Below, piece after piece: positions 27,358-36,461 of a DNA stretch of 64,000 nt. A program made the translations under genes and the position numbers. The stretch's first letter is position 1, and each line of letters starts with the position of its first letter. Source of the DNA: Psychrobacter sp. P2G3 (GTDB lineage Bacteria; Pseudomonadota; Gammaproteobacteria; Pseudomonadales; Moraxellaceae). Below the pieces are notes generated by a model. The model was given only the letters and a program-made list of their open reading frames with translations, had not been told where the DNA came from and did not search any database. The stretch lies in assembly GCF_001593285.1 (NCBI RefSeq), contig NZ_CP012529.1:620001-684000 (forward strand), in the 5' to 3' direction.

Positions 27358-28905
27358 TTATTTATGCTCTTTATGTATTGGATTTTTTGCCAATCTTTCT
27401 TGCTCTTCTAGATGACGTGCTTCCCAATAAGGCGCATTTTTGATACCGAATTTTGCAGGATCAAAGGTATACCGCTTCACACCAGCTTTACGCTGTGCTT
27501 CATAATCTTTAAGCATAGTGAGTGTTGGACGTGCAACAACAAAGATAACAAGAATACCAACGATATTGAGCCAAGCCATAAGACCAACACCGATATCACC
27601 AATAGCCCAGATATAGCCGGCTGAGTTAAGACCACCGTAAGCAACCATCACCATAATTAAGACTTTGACGAAAAAGAGACCTTTTTTATTGGCACCGCGA
27701 CTAATAAAGCGAGTCAAATAAGCAACGTTTACTTCAGCGATATAGTAGTAAGCCAAGATAGTCGTAAAGGCAAAGAAGAATACGGCGACAGCGATAAAGG
27801 TATTACCGTAAGTACCATAAACAGATTCCATTGCCATTTGCGTAAAGGCAGGCGAGTTAATTTCAACACCAGCAGCTACGTTTTGGACGATGAACTGACC
27901 ATCTGGAAGCTTACCTTGAATGTTATACATACCTGTAGATAAAATCATGAAGGCGGTAGCAGAACAGACTAGCAACGTATCTACATATACTGAGAATGCC
28001 TGTACTAAACCTTGCTGTGAGGGATGCTGAACCTCTGCAGCAGCAGCAGCGTGAGGGCCAGTACCCTGTCCGGCTTCGTTAGAGTAGATCCCACGTTTTA
28101 CACCCCAACCAATAGCAGCACCAAAACCTGCTTGTGCCGTAAAGGCATCGCCAACGATCATACCGAAGACTTGTGGAACCATGTCAATGTTACTAAACAT
28201 GATAATCAAAGCAAGGACAATATAGCCTAGTGCCATAAAAGGGACTGCAAACTCAGTAAAGGTTGCAATACGCTTAATACCACCAAAGATAATAATACCT
28301 AGGACCACTAGAATAATGCCTAGCGCTACTAAACGCATAGAGCCAACTTCTAAGCTGCCAATATTTACTATTGTTCCTTCACCCATCACCTGTGCAAAAG
28401 CACTGATAACACCGTTCGCCTGTACACCAGGTAAGAACATACCACAGGCTAAGATAGAGGCGATCGCAAAGAGGATACCATACCATTTTTGACCAAGTGC
28501 GCGTTCAAAATAGTAAGCTGGACCACCACGATATTCGCCAGTAATCACATCTTTTTCTTTATAAATCTGTGCGAGTGTAGACTCAACATAGGCTGTAGAT
28601 GCGCCTAAGAAGGCCACAATCCACATCCAAAACACAGCACCTGGACCACCGAAGCCGATAGCAGCAGCTACCCCAGCGATGTTACCCATACCCACACGTC
28701 CCGCGAGTGAGACGGCAAGTGCCTGAAATGATGAAATACCATCTGTACTGGATTTACCAGTAAATAGTAATTTGATCATTTCACCGAATAGACGCACTTG
28801 TACAAAGCGCGTCATAATAGAATAAAACAGACCCGCGCCCAAACACAGGTAGATCAGTGCAGGGCTCCAGATAATTCCGTTTACTAAATTGACTAAACCT
28901 TCCAT
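27358..28905 (-). CDS. Alanine or glycine:sodium symporter (AGCS family)
   Basis: This 515-residue integral membrane protein has about ten transmembrane segments. AGCS signatures are visible: FQALAVSLAGRVGMGNIAGV, AVFWMWIVAFLGASTAYVES, GWGVKRGIYSNEAGQGTGPH and FFFAFTTILAYYYIAEVNV. It imports alanine or glycine with sodium. GAGGAAG precedes the ATG on the minus strand. The upstream leader holds four copies of the octamer GTGTTAAT, which may be operator sites. Confidence 0.93.
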   Translation of the reverse strand: MEGLVNLVNGIIWSPALIYLCLGAGLFYSIMTRFVQVRLFGEMIKLLFTGKSSTDGISSFQALAVSLAGRVGMGNIAGVAAAIGFGGPGAVFWMWIVAFLGASTAYVESTLAQIYKEKDVITGEYRGGPAYYFERALGQKWYGILFAIASILACGMFLPGVQANGVISAFAQVMGEGTIVNIGSLEVGSMRLVALGIILVVLGIIIFGGIKRIATFTEFAVPFMALGYIVLALIIMFSNIDMVPQVFGMIVGDAFTAQAGFGAAIGWGVKRGIYSNEAGQGTGPHAAAAAEVQHPSQQGLVQAFSVYVDTLLVCSATAFMILSTGMYNIQGKLPDGQFIVQNVAAGVEINSPAFTQMAMESVYGTYGNTFIAVAVFFFAFTTILAYYYIAEVNVAYLTRFISRGANKKGLFFVKVLIMVMVAYGGLNSAGYIWAIGDIGVGLMAWLNIVGILVIFVVARPTLTMLKDYEAQRKAGVKRYTFDPAKFGIKNAPYWEARHLEEQERLAKNPIHKEHK

Positions 28906-29912
28906 ATTATGTCTTCCTCAAACGTCCTCAAAGTGGTAATGCTCGGTGTTAATTATCCCATTAAGATAAAAATTAACACCCTTTTAACCACTAAGGATGG
29001 ATTGTAATTGTCTGTATTTATCCGCTTGGCTTATCATTAACACAACTAGTGTTAATACAACCTTAGCTGCGGTCGCAATTCCTTTTGCCTTTCTGGTTGT
29101 CGCAGTATTATGATGACATAACGCAGTAAGAATAGGTAGATAAAGAATAGACCAGCGGATAAAACAAGTAGTTATTGTCATTAAATACCAATCAATATAC
29201 TGACAGCATTCAACCTTTATTCAGCTGTTTTTGTTATCTCTACTTACTGATAGCTTTCAAATCCACAGTACATCAACTCTAACCACATGTTACTATTGAA
29301 TAAATTAATAAATGTCGAAAAAGAATCAATGAGCAGTTCGCTCAGCAGCTGTGGCATTTGCATTTAGCACAAACAGGATATTCATCTTTTTGCGCTTAGC
29401 TAATACTAAATGAATAACAACTCCACTACCGAATGTATGCAAACCATACGGTTAAGTAACTGCAATTTGCCACAATTTCTTTATAATTACTAGATTTTTT
29501 TTTGAATCTACTGTGTTTATATTTTGCAATTACCACTTAATAACCTAATACAAGTCTACTAAAGTTATTAATAGAATGCGCTAATTGCTGGCAAGCTTAG
29601 TACTTTATAACTTTTTAATATGTGATTATTAGCAACTATTAATAAAATCTGAATCAGCTAGTCATAGCAAGATGATAGATAGTAGGGCGATAGGTAGAAT
29701 AGAGAGTTATTTGGTGATAAAAAAGTCAATTATTTTGTTTTGCGGTTGTGTTTTGGTAACGATGAATTGTAAAAGAATAGCTATATCGCCATTATTAGCA
29801 GCATAATTAAAGGTAACCGTTTATTGACGATCACGATATTGTTTTCCAGAATAAATGGATAAACGGTAAGTTATCACTAAACGGTCAGCTATCACTATTA
29901 GGAGAATCAGAT
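28906..29912. other. Long non-coding gap between symporter and lemA
   Basis: This 1007-base region lies between divergent genes. Apart from the GTGTTAAT octamers near 28946-29056 I find no RNA gene, repeat or convincing ORF. A 65-codon minus-strand ORF at 28984-29181 lacks a ribosome site, and a short GTG-started frame near 29714 encodes only 30 residues. The right 500 bases are very AT-rich. Confidence 0.4.
28946..29056. promoter_or_regulatory. Cluster of GTGTTAAT inverted octamers upstream of the symporter
   Basis: GTGTTAAT occurs at 28946-28953 and 29049-29056, and its complement ATTAACAC at 28972-28979 and 29036-29043. They form two inverted pairs: GGTGTTAAT-N18-ATTAACACC and ATTAACAC-N5-GTGTTAAT. 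All lie 40-150 bases before the symporter start codon. Such spacing suggests cooperative binding of a regulator, or in the first pair an RNA hairpin. Confidence 0.55.
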
Positions 29913-30545
29913 ATGACGCGTAAATCTATTGTAAAACCCATGTTACTATCAGCGGTATTAGCTACTTCAACAGTTGGCTTAACAGGTTGTGGTTATAACA
30001 ATCTACAATCACAAGATGAACAAGTGACAGCCGCTTGGTCAGAAGTAGTCAACCAGTATCAACGCCGTTCGGATTTGGTTCCAAACTTAGTGAAAGTCGT
30101 GCAGCAATATGCGGATCAGGAGCAAGAGGTCTTTACGCAAGTGGCAGAAGCGCGCTCGCGTGCAGGTAGCATTAATATAACCCCTGAAGTGCTCAACGAC
30201 CCACAAGCGATGGAGCGTTATGCTGAAGCACAAGCACAGATGGGTGGCGCATTGTCACGTCTGATGGCAGTATCTGAGCGTTACCCTGAATTGAAATCAG
30301 ATGCTTTATTTCAAGATTTACAGGCACAGTTAGAAGGTACTGAAAACCGTATTACCGTAGCGCGTAACCGCTATATCCAAGAAGTACAGGGTTACAACAC
30401 GACAGTACGCCAGTTCCCCACTAATATCACCGCCAAAGTATTCGGTATGGATACCAAACCGAACTTTACGGTAGCTAACGAAGAAGAGATTTCTACTGCG
30501 CCAACCGTGGATTTCGGTGATGATGATGCCGCTACTGCTCAGTAA
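29913..30545 (+). CDS. LemA-family lipoprotein
   Basis: This 210-residue protein has signal MTRKSIVKPMLLSAVLATST, lipobox LTGC (Cys26), and the LemA core: YNNLQSQDEQVTAAWSEVVN, QYQRRSDLVPNLVKVVQQYA, AEARSRAG, YPELKSD and QLEGTENRITVARNRYIQEV. LemA proteins are helical, membrane-attached and of unclear function, and usually lie upstream of TPM-domain genes, as here. AGGAGAATCAG precedes the ATG. Confidence 0.93.
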   Translation: MTRKSIVKPMLLSAVLATSTVGLTGCGYNNLQSQDEQVTAAWSEVVNQYQRRSDLVPNLVKVVQQYADQEQEVFTQVAEARSRAGSINITPEVLNDPQAMERYAEAQAQMGGALSRLMAVSERYPELKSDALFQDLQAQLEGTENRITVARNRYIQEVQGYNTTVRQFPTNITAKVFGMDTKPNFTVANEEEISTAPTVDFGDDDAATAQ

Positions 30546-30604
30546 AGATTAGTAGATGAAAGTAAAAATAAAGCCATGCCAGAGTGTTTACGACTTTACT
30601 GCGT

Positions 30605-30637
30605 TAAGCCTATCTAATATAGGCGGCTTTACTTTTT
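30605..30637 (+). terminator. Possible hairpin between lemA and TPM gene
   Basis: AAGCCTAT and ATAGGC(GG)CTT flank a short AT loop and are followed by a T-rich stretch. The stem is imperfect, so this may only lessen read-through from lemA to the TPM gene. Confidence 0.35.
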
Positions 30638-30763
30638 ATTTATCGTTGATAAGTATTAATAGAAGCATACATTTCATGGAAACGTACGGTAATACCGAAC
30701 GCTTCGATATAGTACGTCACAATCCAGCTCAGCACGGATGTCATTCAAGGTGGTATAGATTAG

Positions 30764-31939
30764 ATGAATAACTCGAAAGCGATCGTCTCTGCATTACTAT
30801 TAACGCTTAGTGCTGGCAGTACCACGCTGCTATATGCTGCACCGGATGATGCTAGTGCTGCTACTAATAGTAGTGCCACCGATGCACAGTTGCAGAATCG
30901 TAGTGTTGAGGACTTGGTTGCTATTGCTAAAGCTGGTGAGGCTAATGAAGCTATCAATGATGCGGTACTCGGTAACGAAGCTATTAGTGGCACTATACTA
31001 GGTAATGATGCTATCAATCCCAACGCTGCTAATGACGAAGCTGTAGCACAGTCGCAGGCGACGACTAAGCCACCTATCCAATCAAGTGCTGCTAGTGTCG
31101 ATGCTGATAAATTGATATTGAACGAACCAGTCGTTGATCAAGCCAACATCTTAAATCCTCAAGAAAAACAGCGCTTAGAGGCACAGCTGCGTAATATCTA
31201 TCAGCAAGGTCTAGCACAAGCAGCTGTTGTCATTGTGCCAACCACTAATGGCTTGCCAATATTTGACTATGCTTTGCAAGTTGCCACTAAATGGGAGTTA
31301 GGGGATAAAGACATCGATGACGGTTTGCTAATTGTGGTAGCTGTCAATGATCGCGATATGTATATTTTGACTGGCTATGGGTTGGAAGGTGTTCTACCGG
31401 ATGCTGCGGTTAATCGTATTATTCGTGAGGATATTACGCCATTGTTTAAACAAAATGACTATGGGGCAGGGATATTGGCAGGCGTTAGTGCCCTTGAAAA
31501 TCGACTCAATGCTGACCCTGAAGTACTGGCCCGCGCTGATGCTCAAGCAGCGGAACGTACTGCTCAGCAAGGCTCGGATGAGCTACCAACTCCTATCTTC
31601 CTATTTATAATGGCAATGATTTTTGGTAAGTTTATTACTAGTATCTTTGGACGCGTATTTGGTTCTATCTTAACCGCAGGTGGTTTCTTCGCAGGTTCTC
31701 TAGCATTGGGTGGCGGATTTTTCATGACTGTCATTATGGCCATATTTATCTGGATGTTCTTGATTGCTCGAGGCTCAGGTGGCGGTGGTCGAGGAGGACG
31801 CGGCGGTGGACGTAAAGGCGGTATGATATTTTTGCCTGGTCTTGGTGGGGGCAGCGGTGGCGGTGGCGGTTTTGGAGGTGGTGGCTTTGGCGGTGGCGGC
31901 GGTGGCTTTGGCGGTGGCGGTGCTGGAGGCTCGTGGTAG
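30764..31939 (+). CDS. TPM-domain membrane protein with glycine-rich tail (YgcG family)
   Basis: This 391-residue protein has a signal peptide (about residues 1-25), a variable Ala/Asn-rich region with repeated NDAVLGNEAISGTILGNDAI, and a TPM domain at about residues 120-265 (NEPVVDQANILNPQEKQRLE, AQAAVVIVPTTNG, DDGLLIVVAVNDRDMYILTG). Two adjacent hydrophobic segments (about 278-300 and 305-340) follow, then a Gly-rich tail that ends in GGGAGGSW. It forms the usual pair with lemA. The TPM domain is thought to act as a phosphatase in some proteins; the role here is unknown. Confidence 0.92.
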   Translation: MNNSKAIVSALLLTLSAGSTTLLYAAPDDASAATNSSATDAQLQNRSVEDLVAIAKAGEANEAINDAVLGNEAISGTILGNDAINPNAANDEAVAQSQATTKPPIQSSAASVDADKLILNEPVVDQANILNPQEKQRLEAQLRNIYQQGLAQAAVVIVPTTNGLPIFDYALQVATKWELGDKDIDDGLLIVVAVNDRDMYILTGYGLEGVLPDAAVNRIIREDITPLFKQNDYGAGILAGVSALENRLNADPEVLARADAQAAERTAQQGSDELPTPIFLFIMAMIFGKFITSIFGRVFGSILTAGGFFAGSLALGGGFFMTVIMAIFIWMFLIARGSGGGGRGGRGGGRKGGMIFLPGLGGGSGGGGGFGGGGFGGGGGGFGGGGAGGSW

Positions 31940-32031
31940 ACTTTGTTGAATTTATTCACTTATCACCAATTTTATAATCGATTTCTAGTTTAAAGTCAGT
32001 TTCTAGCGTCGAAAATTGAAAAAGCTGCTTG

Positions 32032-32176
32032 TATAATCAGTCCTAAATAAAAGAAGTACAAAAATAATAACGCGCTACTGAGATAGTTTTTCCTTGCTTG
32101 CTGCGCCTACGCAGACAGAGGCTGCGCAAAATTTATCTCAGTAGCGCTATATTTATTTTATAGTGGATTGACTATA
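32032..32176. repeat. MITE-like repeat with IS630-type ends, copy 1
   Basis: This is a 145-base element in the gap between the two TPM genes. Its left end is TATAATCAGTCCTAAATAAA and its right end, read inwards on the other strand, is TATAGTCAATCCACTATA. A perfect 14-base inverted repeat, GCGCTACTGAGATA, lies inside at 32072-32085 and 32134-32147, with the core GACAGAGGCTGCGCAAAATT. A related element lies at 43263-43397. No ORF. Confidence 0.7.
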
Positions 32177-32235
32177 TAGCATGTTTGAATACCTACTAGA
32201 TAACAGTTAGCAATCGCCTACTTGAGGAAAAAATA

Positions 32236-32766
32236 ATGGTACAAAATAACTTACCTTTATCAGAGGCAAGTTTTGCCCGTTGGTGGCGTCAAGTCTTATT
32301 TGTCCCTATGCTGCATAGCAAATGGCTGACGGCAGAGGCCAAGGCACGCCTGACAGTAAAAGTGACAGAAGCGGAGCAAGGTCATCGTGGCGAGGTGTTT
32401 TTGATTGTAGAAAATCATCTGCCTATTCAAGATGCTTATAGCACCAACTGCCGTGAGCGCGCTATTGATCTGTTTAGCGAATATCGAGTATGGGATACTG
32501 AAGAAAACACTGGTGTCTTAGTTTATGTCAATATCTGTGAGCACAAGCTGGAAATCATCGCTGATCGTGGTATCAGTGCCCATGTTAGCCCAACAGTATG
32601 GCGAGCGATGTGTGATAAAGCAGTAACAGGCATTGCTAATAAGAAAATGGAAGAGAGCTTAAGCGATTTATTAGACGAGGTAGGACAGCTACTACGTCAA
32701 TATTACCATTTGGAGCATGATCCAGCGGGCAATGAGCTATCTGATACAGTCGTATTTCTAAAATAG
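32236..32766 (+). CDS. TPM-domain protein, short soluble form
   Basis: This 176-residue protein is one TPM domain without signal peptide or membrane segment: SEASFARWWRQVLFV, LTVKVTEAEQGHRGEVFLIV, CRERAIDLFSEYRVWDTEEN, TGVLVYVNICEHKLEIIADR, and a helical C terminus. It follows the YgcG-type gene, separated by the MITE-like repeat. The trio LemA, membrane TPM and soluble TPM is common in proteobacteria; the joint function is unknown. GAGGAAAAA precedes the ATG. Confidence 0.88.
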   Translation: MVQNNLPLSEASFARWWRQVLFVPMLHSKWLTAEAKARLTVKVTEAEQGHRGEVFLIVENHLPIQDAYSTNCRERAIDLFSEYRVWDTEENTGVLVYVNICEHKLEIIADRGISAHVSPTVWRAMCDKAVTGIANKKMEESLSDLLDEVGQLLRQYYHLEHDPAGNELSDTVVFLK

Positions 32767-32811
32767 TGCTCTAAAAGGGTATATTTAGATAACAAAGACA
32801 GTGGGATTACT

Positions 32812-33810
32812 ATGATTGAATTAATAAGAAAACTACCGAAAGCTGAGCTGCACTTACATATTGAAGGCTCATTAGAGCCTGAGCTTATGTTCAGATTGTC
32901 CAAAAAAAACAACATAGATATTCCTTATAAAGACATAGAAGATGTGCGCGATGCCTATAATTTCACCAATTTACAGACTTTTTTAGACATATATTATGCC
33001 GGTGCCAAAGTACTCATCACAAAAGACGATTTTTATGATCTGACTTGGGAGTACATTTTAAAGTGCGTTGAAGACAATGTTATTCATACTGAGATATTCT
33101 TTGACCCCCAGACGCATACCGCAAGGGGCATTGCTTTTGAAACGGTCATAACTGGAATAAAAGAAGCTTTGATGGATGCTAAGGAAAAATACGGCATTAC
33201 ATCCTGTATTATCATGTGTTTTTTACGGCATTTATCACAACAAGATGCTTTTGATACTTTAGAAGAAGCTTTGGCATTTAAGGATGACATTATTGGTGTC
33301 GGTCTTGATTCTTCAGAACTCGGAAATCCTCCATCGAAATTTACAGAGGTATTTAAGAAGGCCAAAGAAGAGGGGTTTAAATTAGTCGCGCATGCAGGTG
33401 AAGAAGGCGATTTCTCTTATATTTACGAAGCGCTAGATTTGCTAGGTATTAATAGAATAGATCATGGCGTGCAATCTATAAAAAGCGCTGAGCTTATGCA
33501 AAGACTAAAAGATGAGCAAATACCGCTTACTGTTTGTCCAAACTCAAACATTGAGCTAAAAGTATTTGAAACTTATAAAGAGCACAATATAAAAGAGCTT
33601 TTGGATTACGGCCTAAACGTAAGTGTCAATTCAGATGATCCAGCCTATTTCAAAGGTTATATCAATCAGAACTTTATCAATTTATGCGAAAACCTACCAT
33701 TATCAGAGGATGATATTATCACTTTGGTAAAGAACTCTTTTAGATCCTCATTTATAGATGAAGAGTTAAAAGAAGTATATTTAGCTAAAGTTGATCGTGC
33801 ACTACAATAA
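32812..33810 (+). CDS. Adenine deaminase (adenosine-deaminase superfamily)
   Basis: This 332-residue metal-dependent deaminase has the HxH zinc motif KAELHLHIEGSLEPELMFRL (His14, His16), HAGEEGDFSYIYEAL, NRIDHGVQSI and SVNSDDPAYFKGY. The segment VGLDSSELGNPPSKFTEVF is that of the bacterial adenine deaminases rather than the GLAGDE type of adenosine deaminase, so the substrate is most likely adenine, giving hypoxanthine for purine salvage. Codons are clearly AT-richer than in neighbours, which hints at recent acquisition. The gene starts 45 bases after the short TPM gene. Confidence 0.88.
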   Translation: MIELIRKLPKAELHLHIEGSLEPELMFRLSKKNNIDIPYKDIEDVRDAYNFTNLQTFLDIYYAGAKVLITKDDFYDLTWEYILKCVEDNVIHTEIFFDPQTHTARGIAFETVITGIKEALMDAKEKYGITSCIIMCFLRHLSQQDAFDTLEEALAFKDDIIGVGLDSSELGNPPSKFTEVFKKAKEEGFKLVAHAGEEGDFSYIYEALDLLGINRIDHGVQSIKSAELMQRLKDEQIPLTVCPNSNIELKVFETYKEHNIKELLDYGLNVSVNSDDPAYFKGYINQNFINLCENLPLSEDDIITLVKNSFRSSFIDEELKEVYLAKVDRALQ

Positions 33811-33866
33811 TTTTGGTCAGGGTACGCCTAGTAGCTAGAGACCTAACCTTGTTTTTCGTAAAGCCA

Positions 33867-34670
33867 TTATGATAGCGCAATGACTCGCTGTAACAGTAAA
33901 GGCATTACTACTCCTGCTTTCACCGCTAATGTGATATCAACGATGGTGTTGGGTGTTGGATCAGGGTTTATCTCAATAAGTTTTGCACCATTCTGCTTTG
34001 CTAAATGTGCCAGCCCCGCAGCAGGGTAAACCAAACTTGACGTACCAATACTGATGAATACTTCACAATTGGCGGCCGCATCCTCGGCGGTTTGCCACGC
34101 CTGTCCAGGTAGCGCCTCACCAAACCAAACAATATCAGGTCTGATATAACCATCGCAATGCTGGCAAGTTACTAGTTCATCGTCAAAGTTAATAGCCTCT
34201 TTGCTACTATCCCAAGCTGCGACTTCATTTTGGAAAGGCGTACCACAGTCATGACAACGATTACGCCACAGGTGACCATGTAAGTGCGTCACGGTGCTAC
34301 CAGCCTGTTCATGCAAGTCATCGACGTTTTGCGTAATTAAGGTGAAGCTCTGTTTATTTTTTTTGGCATCTTGTTGCCATTCGGCAAGAGCAAGATGGGC
34401 AGGGTTAGGGGTTTTATCATGGACCAATTGCCTGCGCCATTGATACCACGACCATACTAGCTTTGGATCACGTTCGAAGGCGGTAGGAGTGGCCAAATCC
34501 TCGGCACGGTAGTGTTGCCAAAGGCCAGTCTGCTTATCTCGAAAAGTGGGAATGCCACTTTCGGCTGACACGCCTGCACCAGTTAAAACACAAATGCGTG
34601 ATTTAGTAGCTAGTAATTTAGCAGCACGCTGCACTTCTGCTATTAATTTTGGCGACAATTCTGCTAACAT
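33867..34670 (-). CDS. cobB: NAD-dependent protein deacylase, sirtuin
   Basis: This 267-residue sirtuin shows the NAD site GAGVSAESGIPTFRD (residues 31-45), TQNVDDLHEQAG with Asn115 and Asp117, catalytic His131 in LHGHLWRNRC, and zinc Cys139, Cys142, Cys169 and Cys172. The end has SIGTSSLVYPAAG and LIEINPDPTPN. It removes acyl groups from lysines. The gene is convergent with the adenine deaminase gene and divergent from the next small membrane protein gene. Confidence 0.93.
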   Translation of the reverse strand: MLAELSPKLIAEVQRAAKLLATKSRICVLTGAGVSAESGIPTFRDKQTGLWQHYRAEDLATPTAFERDPKLVWSWYQWRRQLVHDKTPNPAHLALAEWQQDAKKNKQSFTLITQNVDDLHEQAGSTVTHLHGHLWRNRCHDCGTPFQNEVAAWDSSKEAINFDDELVTCQHCDGYIRPDIVWFGEALPGQAWQTAEDAAANCEVFISIGTSSLVYPAAGLAHLAKQNGAKLIEINPDPTPNTIVDITLAVKAGVVMPLLLQRVIALS

Positions 34671-34705
34671 GGCTAAACCCTTGCTAATAATGGATATATC
34701 TTCCT

Positions 34706-35074
34706 ATGATAGACGGAATTTGGTGGCTTGTCATATTGCTAGCAGTCATTGCAGTGCTATGGTTTATAGCGCACCTACGCGGTACTAAAAGTAATTATAA
34801 AGATAAAAACCACAAGCTATCGGCTACAAAGTCACAAGCTAATGATAGTTTGCAGAAAACTGCCGTTTTAATTAAGCAGCACTTTCCTGACTACCGAACC
34901 AGTCGAAGAGCCAAGCACTTGCTTATCGTTAAAGAAGGTAAGAAGATTGCGATGATTACTATAGATAATAGTATAGCAGTAGGTCAGCGACGATTAGGAG
35001 ATGTGCCTATTATTAATTATCATCGAGTACCGAATCGGGCGCAGCTGAGTACTGATTTGCAAGATGTCTATTGA
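34706..35074 (+). CDS. Small membrane-anchored protein of unknown function
   Basis: This 122-residue protein has one N-terminal transmembrane helix (about residues 4-23, WWLVILLAVIAVLWFIAHL), a basic linker, and a soluble domain of about 70 residues beginning LIKQHFPDYRTSRRAKHLLI and containing KIAMITIDNSIAVGQRRLGD. I do not recognise a family. It is divergent from cobB with only 35 bases between starts, so promoters must overlap the coding starts. The ribosome site is weak. Confidence 0.6.
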   Translation: MIDGIWWLVILLAVIAVLWFIAHLRGTKSNYKDKNHKLSATKSQANDSLQKTAVLIKQHFPDYRTSRRAKHLLIVKEGKKIAMITIDNSIAVGQRRLGDVPIINYHRVPNRAQLSTDLQDVY

Positions 35075-35431
35075 GCTAAACATAGAAATACAAGCGCTGA
35101 GCTAGCAAAATAGTATTTGGTGTATAGGACTGTCTAAATGATTTTAGCTCTGTGAGAAAAGCAGGAGACCTACGGAAATTAAAGCAAGTTGGTCGTAACT
35201 TTTTCGTATTGAGAAAATAGCCTAGAAGTTAGGAAAAGTAATAAGGCTTAGGCGCCTAGCAAGTTAACAGCTAGTAGTCAGCGAATTACGATTAAACTTT
35301 CATTTTGAGTCATATATTTTTATTGAACCTACTCATAATGATTATATGAAGCTTTGTAAAAGCTCTTAAGACATTATTTAAATGGTTATGTTGCTACATA
35401 GGTAAAAATGCTAGATACCTATATTATTCTG

Positions 35432-35455
35432 ACCATATCAAGATTTTGATATGGT
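35432..35455. terminator. Hairpin downstream of the small membrane peptide gene
   Basis: ACCATATCAA (35432-35441) and TTGATATGGT (35446-35455) form a perfect ten-base stem with a four-base loop. On the minus strand it lies 16 bases after the stop of the 27-residue ORF. There is no T run, so termination is an inference. Confidence 0.45.
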
Positions 35456-35470
35456 TAAGCTCGATGTTAC

Positions 35471-35554
35471 TCATCGTGTTGCCATTAACCAAACGACTAC
35501 CATACCCCAAAATACAGATCCTACTGACAATGCAGCCATATAAAAAACACTCAT
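35471..35554 (-). CDS. Putative 27-residue single-helix membrane peptide
   Basis: This short frame starts MSVFYMAALSVGSVFWGMVV and ends with a short basic tip (ATR), giving one transmembrane helix. AGGAGA lies five bases before the ATG, one of the best ribosome sites in the window, and a hairpin follows the stop. The codon string makes a believable hydrophobic helix with no polar break. It sits alone in a 950-base gap. It resembles CydX-like or other small membrane subunits only in size and topology; no partner gene is adjacent. Confidence 0.55.
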   Translation of the reverse strand: MSVFYMAALSVGSVFWGMVVVWLMATR

Positions 35555-36025
35555 TACGTCTCCTAGACTCAACTCATATAATATTAAAATTTACAAACTG
35601 CTAGCTTGTTTCAAGCATTTCTTAAATATGCAATTAACGAGCCAAACAAATATTTTTGTATTTAAGACTATATTTAGTTTCTAGAATATTGCGCTAATAT
35701 TCGTTTATATACATATAGTTACATAAATACCTTAAGACGCAATAATACTCATATTGCTTTTGAAATGTAAGCAATATTTTTAATAAAGAAGTTTTTTTTG
35801 TAAAGATAGCTTGAGAGCTAGTTAAATAGTTGATTATATGCTGAAATTTACTTATTAAAGGTGTGATGAACAGAGTAGTATCTACGATTTTAGTGCTAGA
35901 AGAATAATGCAGTTAATAAAATGATGTTTACAAAAACTATATACATAGAATCACTGCTAAACAAAAGCAGATAAAAAGGCAAAATCAAACAAAAGGAGGG
36001 TTTAGAAAGTGGGTAATACAATGAT

Positions 36026-36102
36026 TGGTGCGCTCGGCGGGAATCGAACCCACGACCCTCGGCTTCGGAGACCGATACTCTATCCAACTGAGCTACGAGC
36101 GC
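36026..36102 (-). tRNA. tRNA-Arg (anticodon CCG)
   Basis: On the minus strand a complete 77-base cloverleaf is seen. The acceptor GCGCTCG pairs with CGAGCGC, the D arm is GCTCAGTTGGATAGAGT, the anticodon stem-loop has TCGGT-CTCCGAA-GCCGA with anticodon CCG, and the T arm is GTGGGTTCGAATCCCGC. The discriminator A and CCA are encoded. It decodes CGG. Confidence 0.95.
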
Positions 36103-36376
36103 ATAAAATGAATTGACTGCTATATTGAGTAACACGATTTCTAGACAAGCGTCTTTAGCAGTGCAACGTGTCGAAAAATAAAGACCGCTTAGTCTAACAA
36201 ATAAAAGGTGGAAAGCCAATGAATGAAGCCAGCTATTAAGATTTTTTGAGAAAAAATAAGATAGTCAGCAAACAGGCATGGCAATCTACCTGCCTTTTCC
36301 CTTATAATGTTAGGGAGAATTCATATTTATAATCACCGATTACAAGTACGCTTGCATACGGGATGGCTGTTTGCCA

Positions 36377-36397
36377 TCGATAACTAGATGTTATCGA
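36377..36397. promoter_or_regulatory. Palindrome upstream of the cytochrome c gene
   Basis: TCGATAAC-TAGAT-GTTATCGA is a perfect eight-base inverted repeat 64 bases before the cytochrome start codon, in a 359-base gap that otherwise shows nothing. It could be an operator or a leader hairpin. Confidence 0.4.
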
Positions 36398-36461
36398 AGG
36401 AAGATAGACAGAATGTCCAAGTCGTGCCAACACTTGTATACGTAATAAGAGAACGTGACGA

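Larger units (their letters stand above)
35075..36025. other. AT-rich gap before tRNA-Arg
   Basis: Apart from the small peptide gene and its hairpin (35432-35554), this 951-base region shows no gene, repeat or RNA that I can support. The section 35600-35990 is very AT-rich. Confidence 0.4.

Noticed and set aside
28984..29181. 65-codon minus-strand ORF upstream of the symporter
   Set aside because: No ribosome site, unusual composition, and it overlaps the octamer array.
29714..29806. GTG-started 30-residue frame with a hydrophobic start
   Set aside because: Weak ribosome site and no other support; may be chance.
30556..30771. 71-codon ORF between lemA and the TPM gene
   Set aside because: No family features; it overlaps the TPM start and contains a hairpin.
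31564..31959. Proline-rich minus-strand ORF
   Set aside because: It is the antisense mirror of the glycine-rich tail of the TPM protein.
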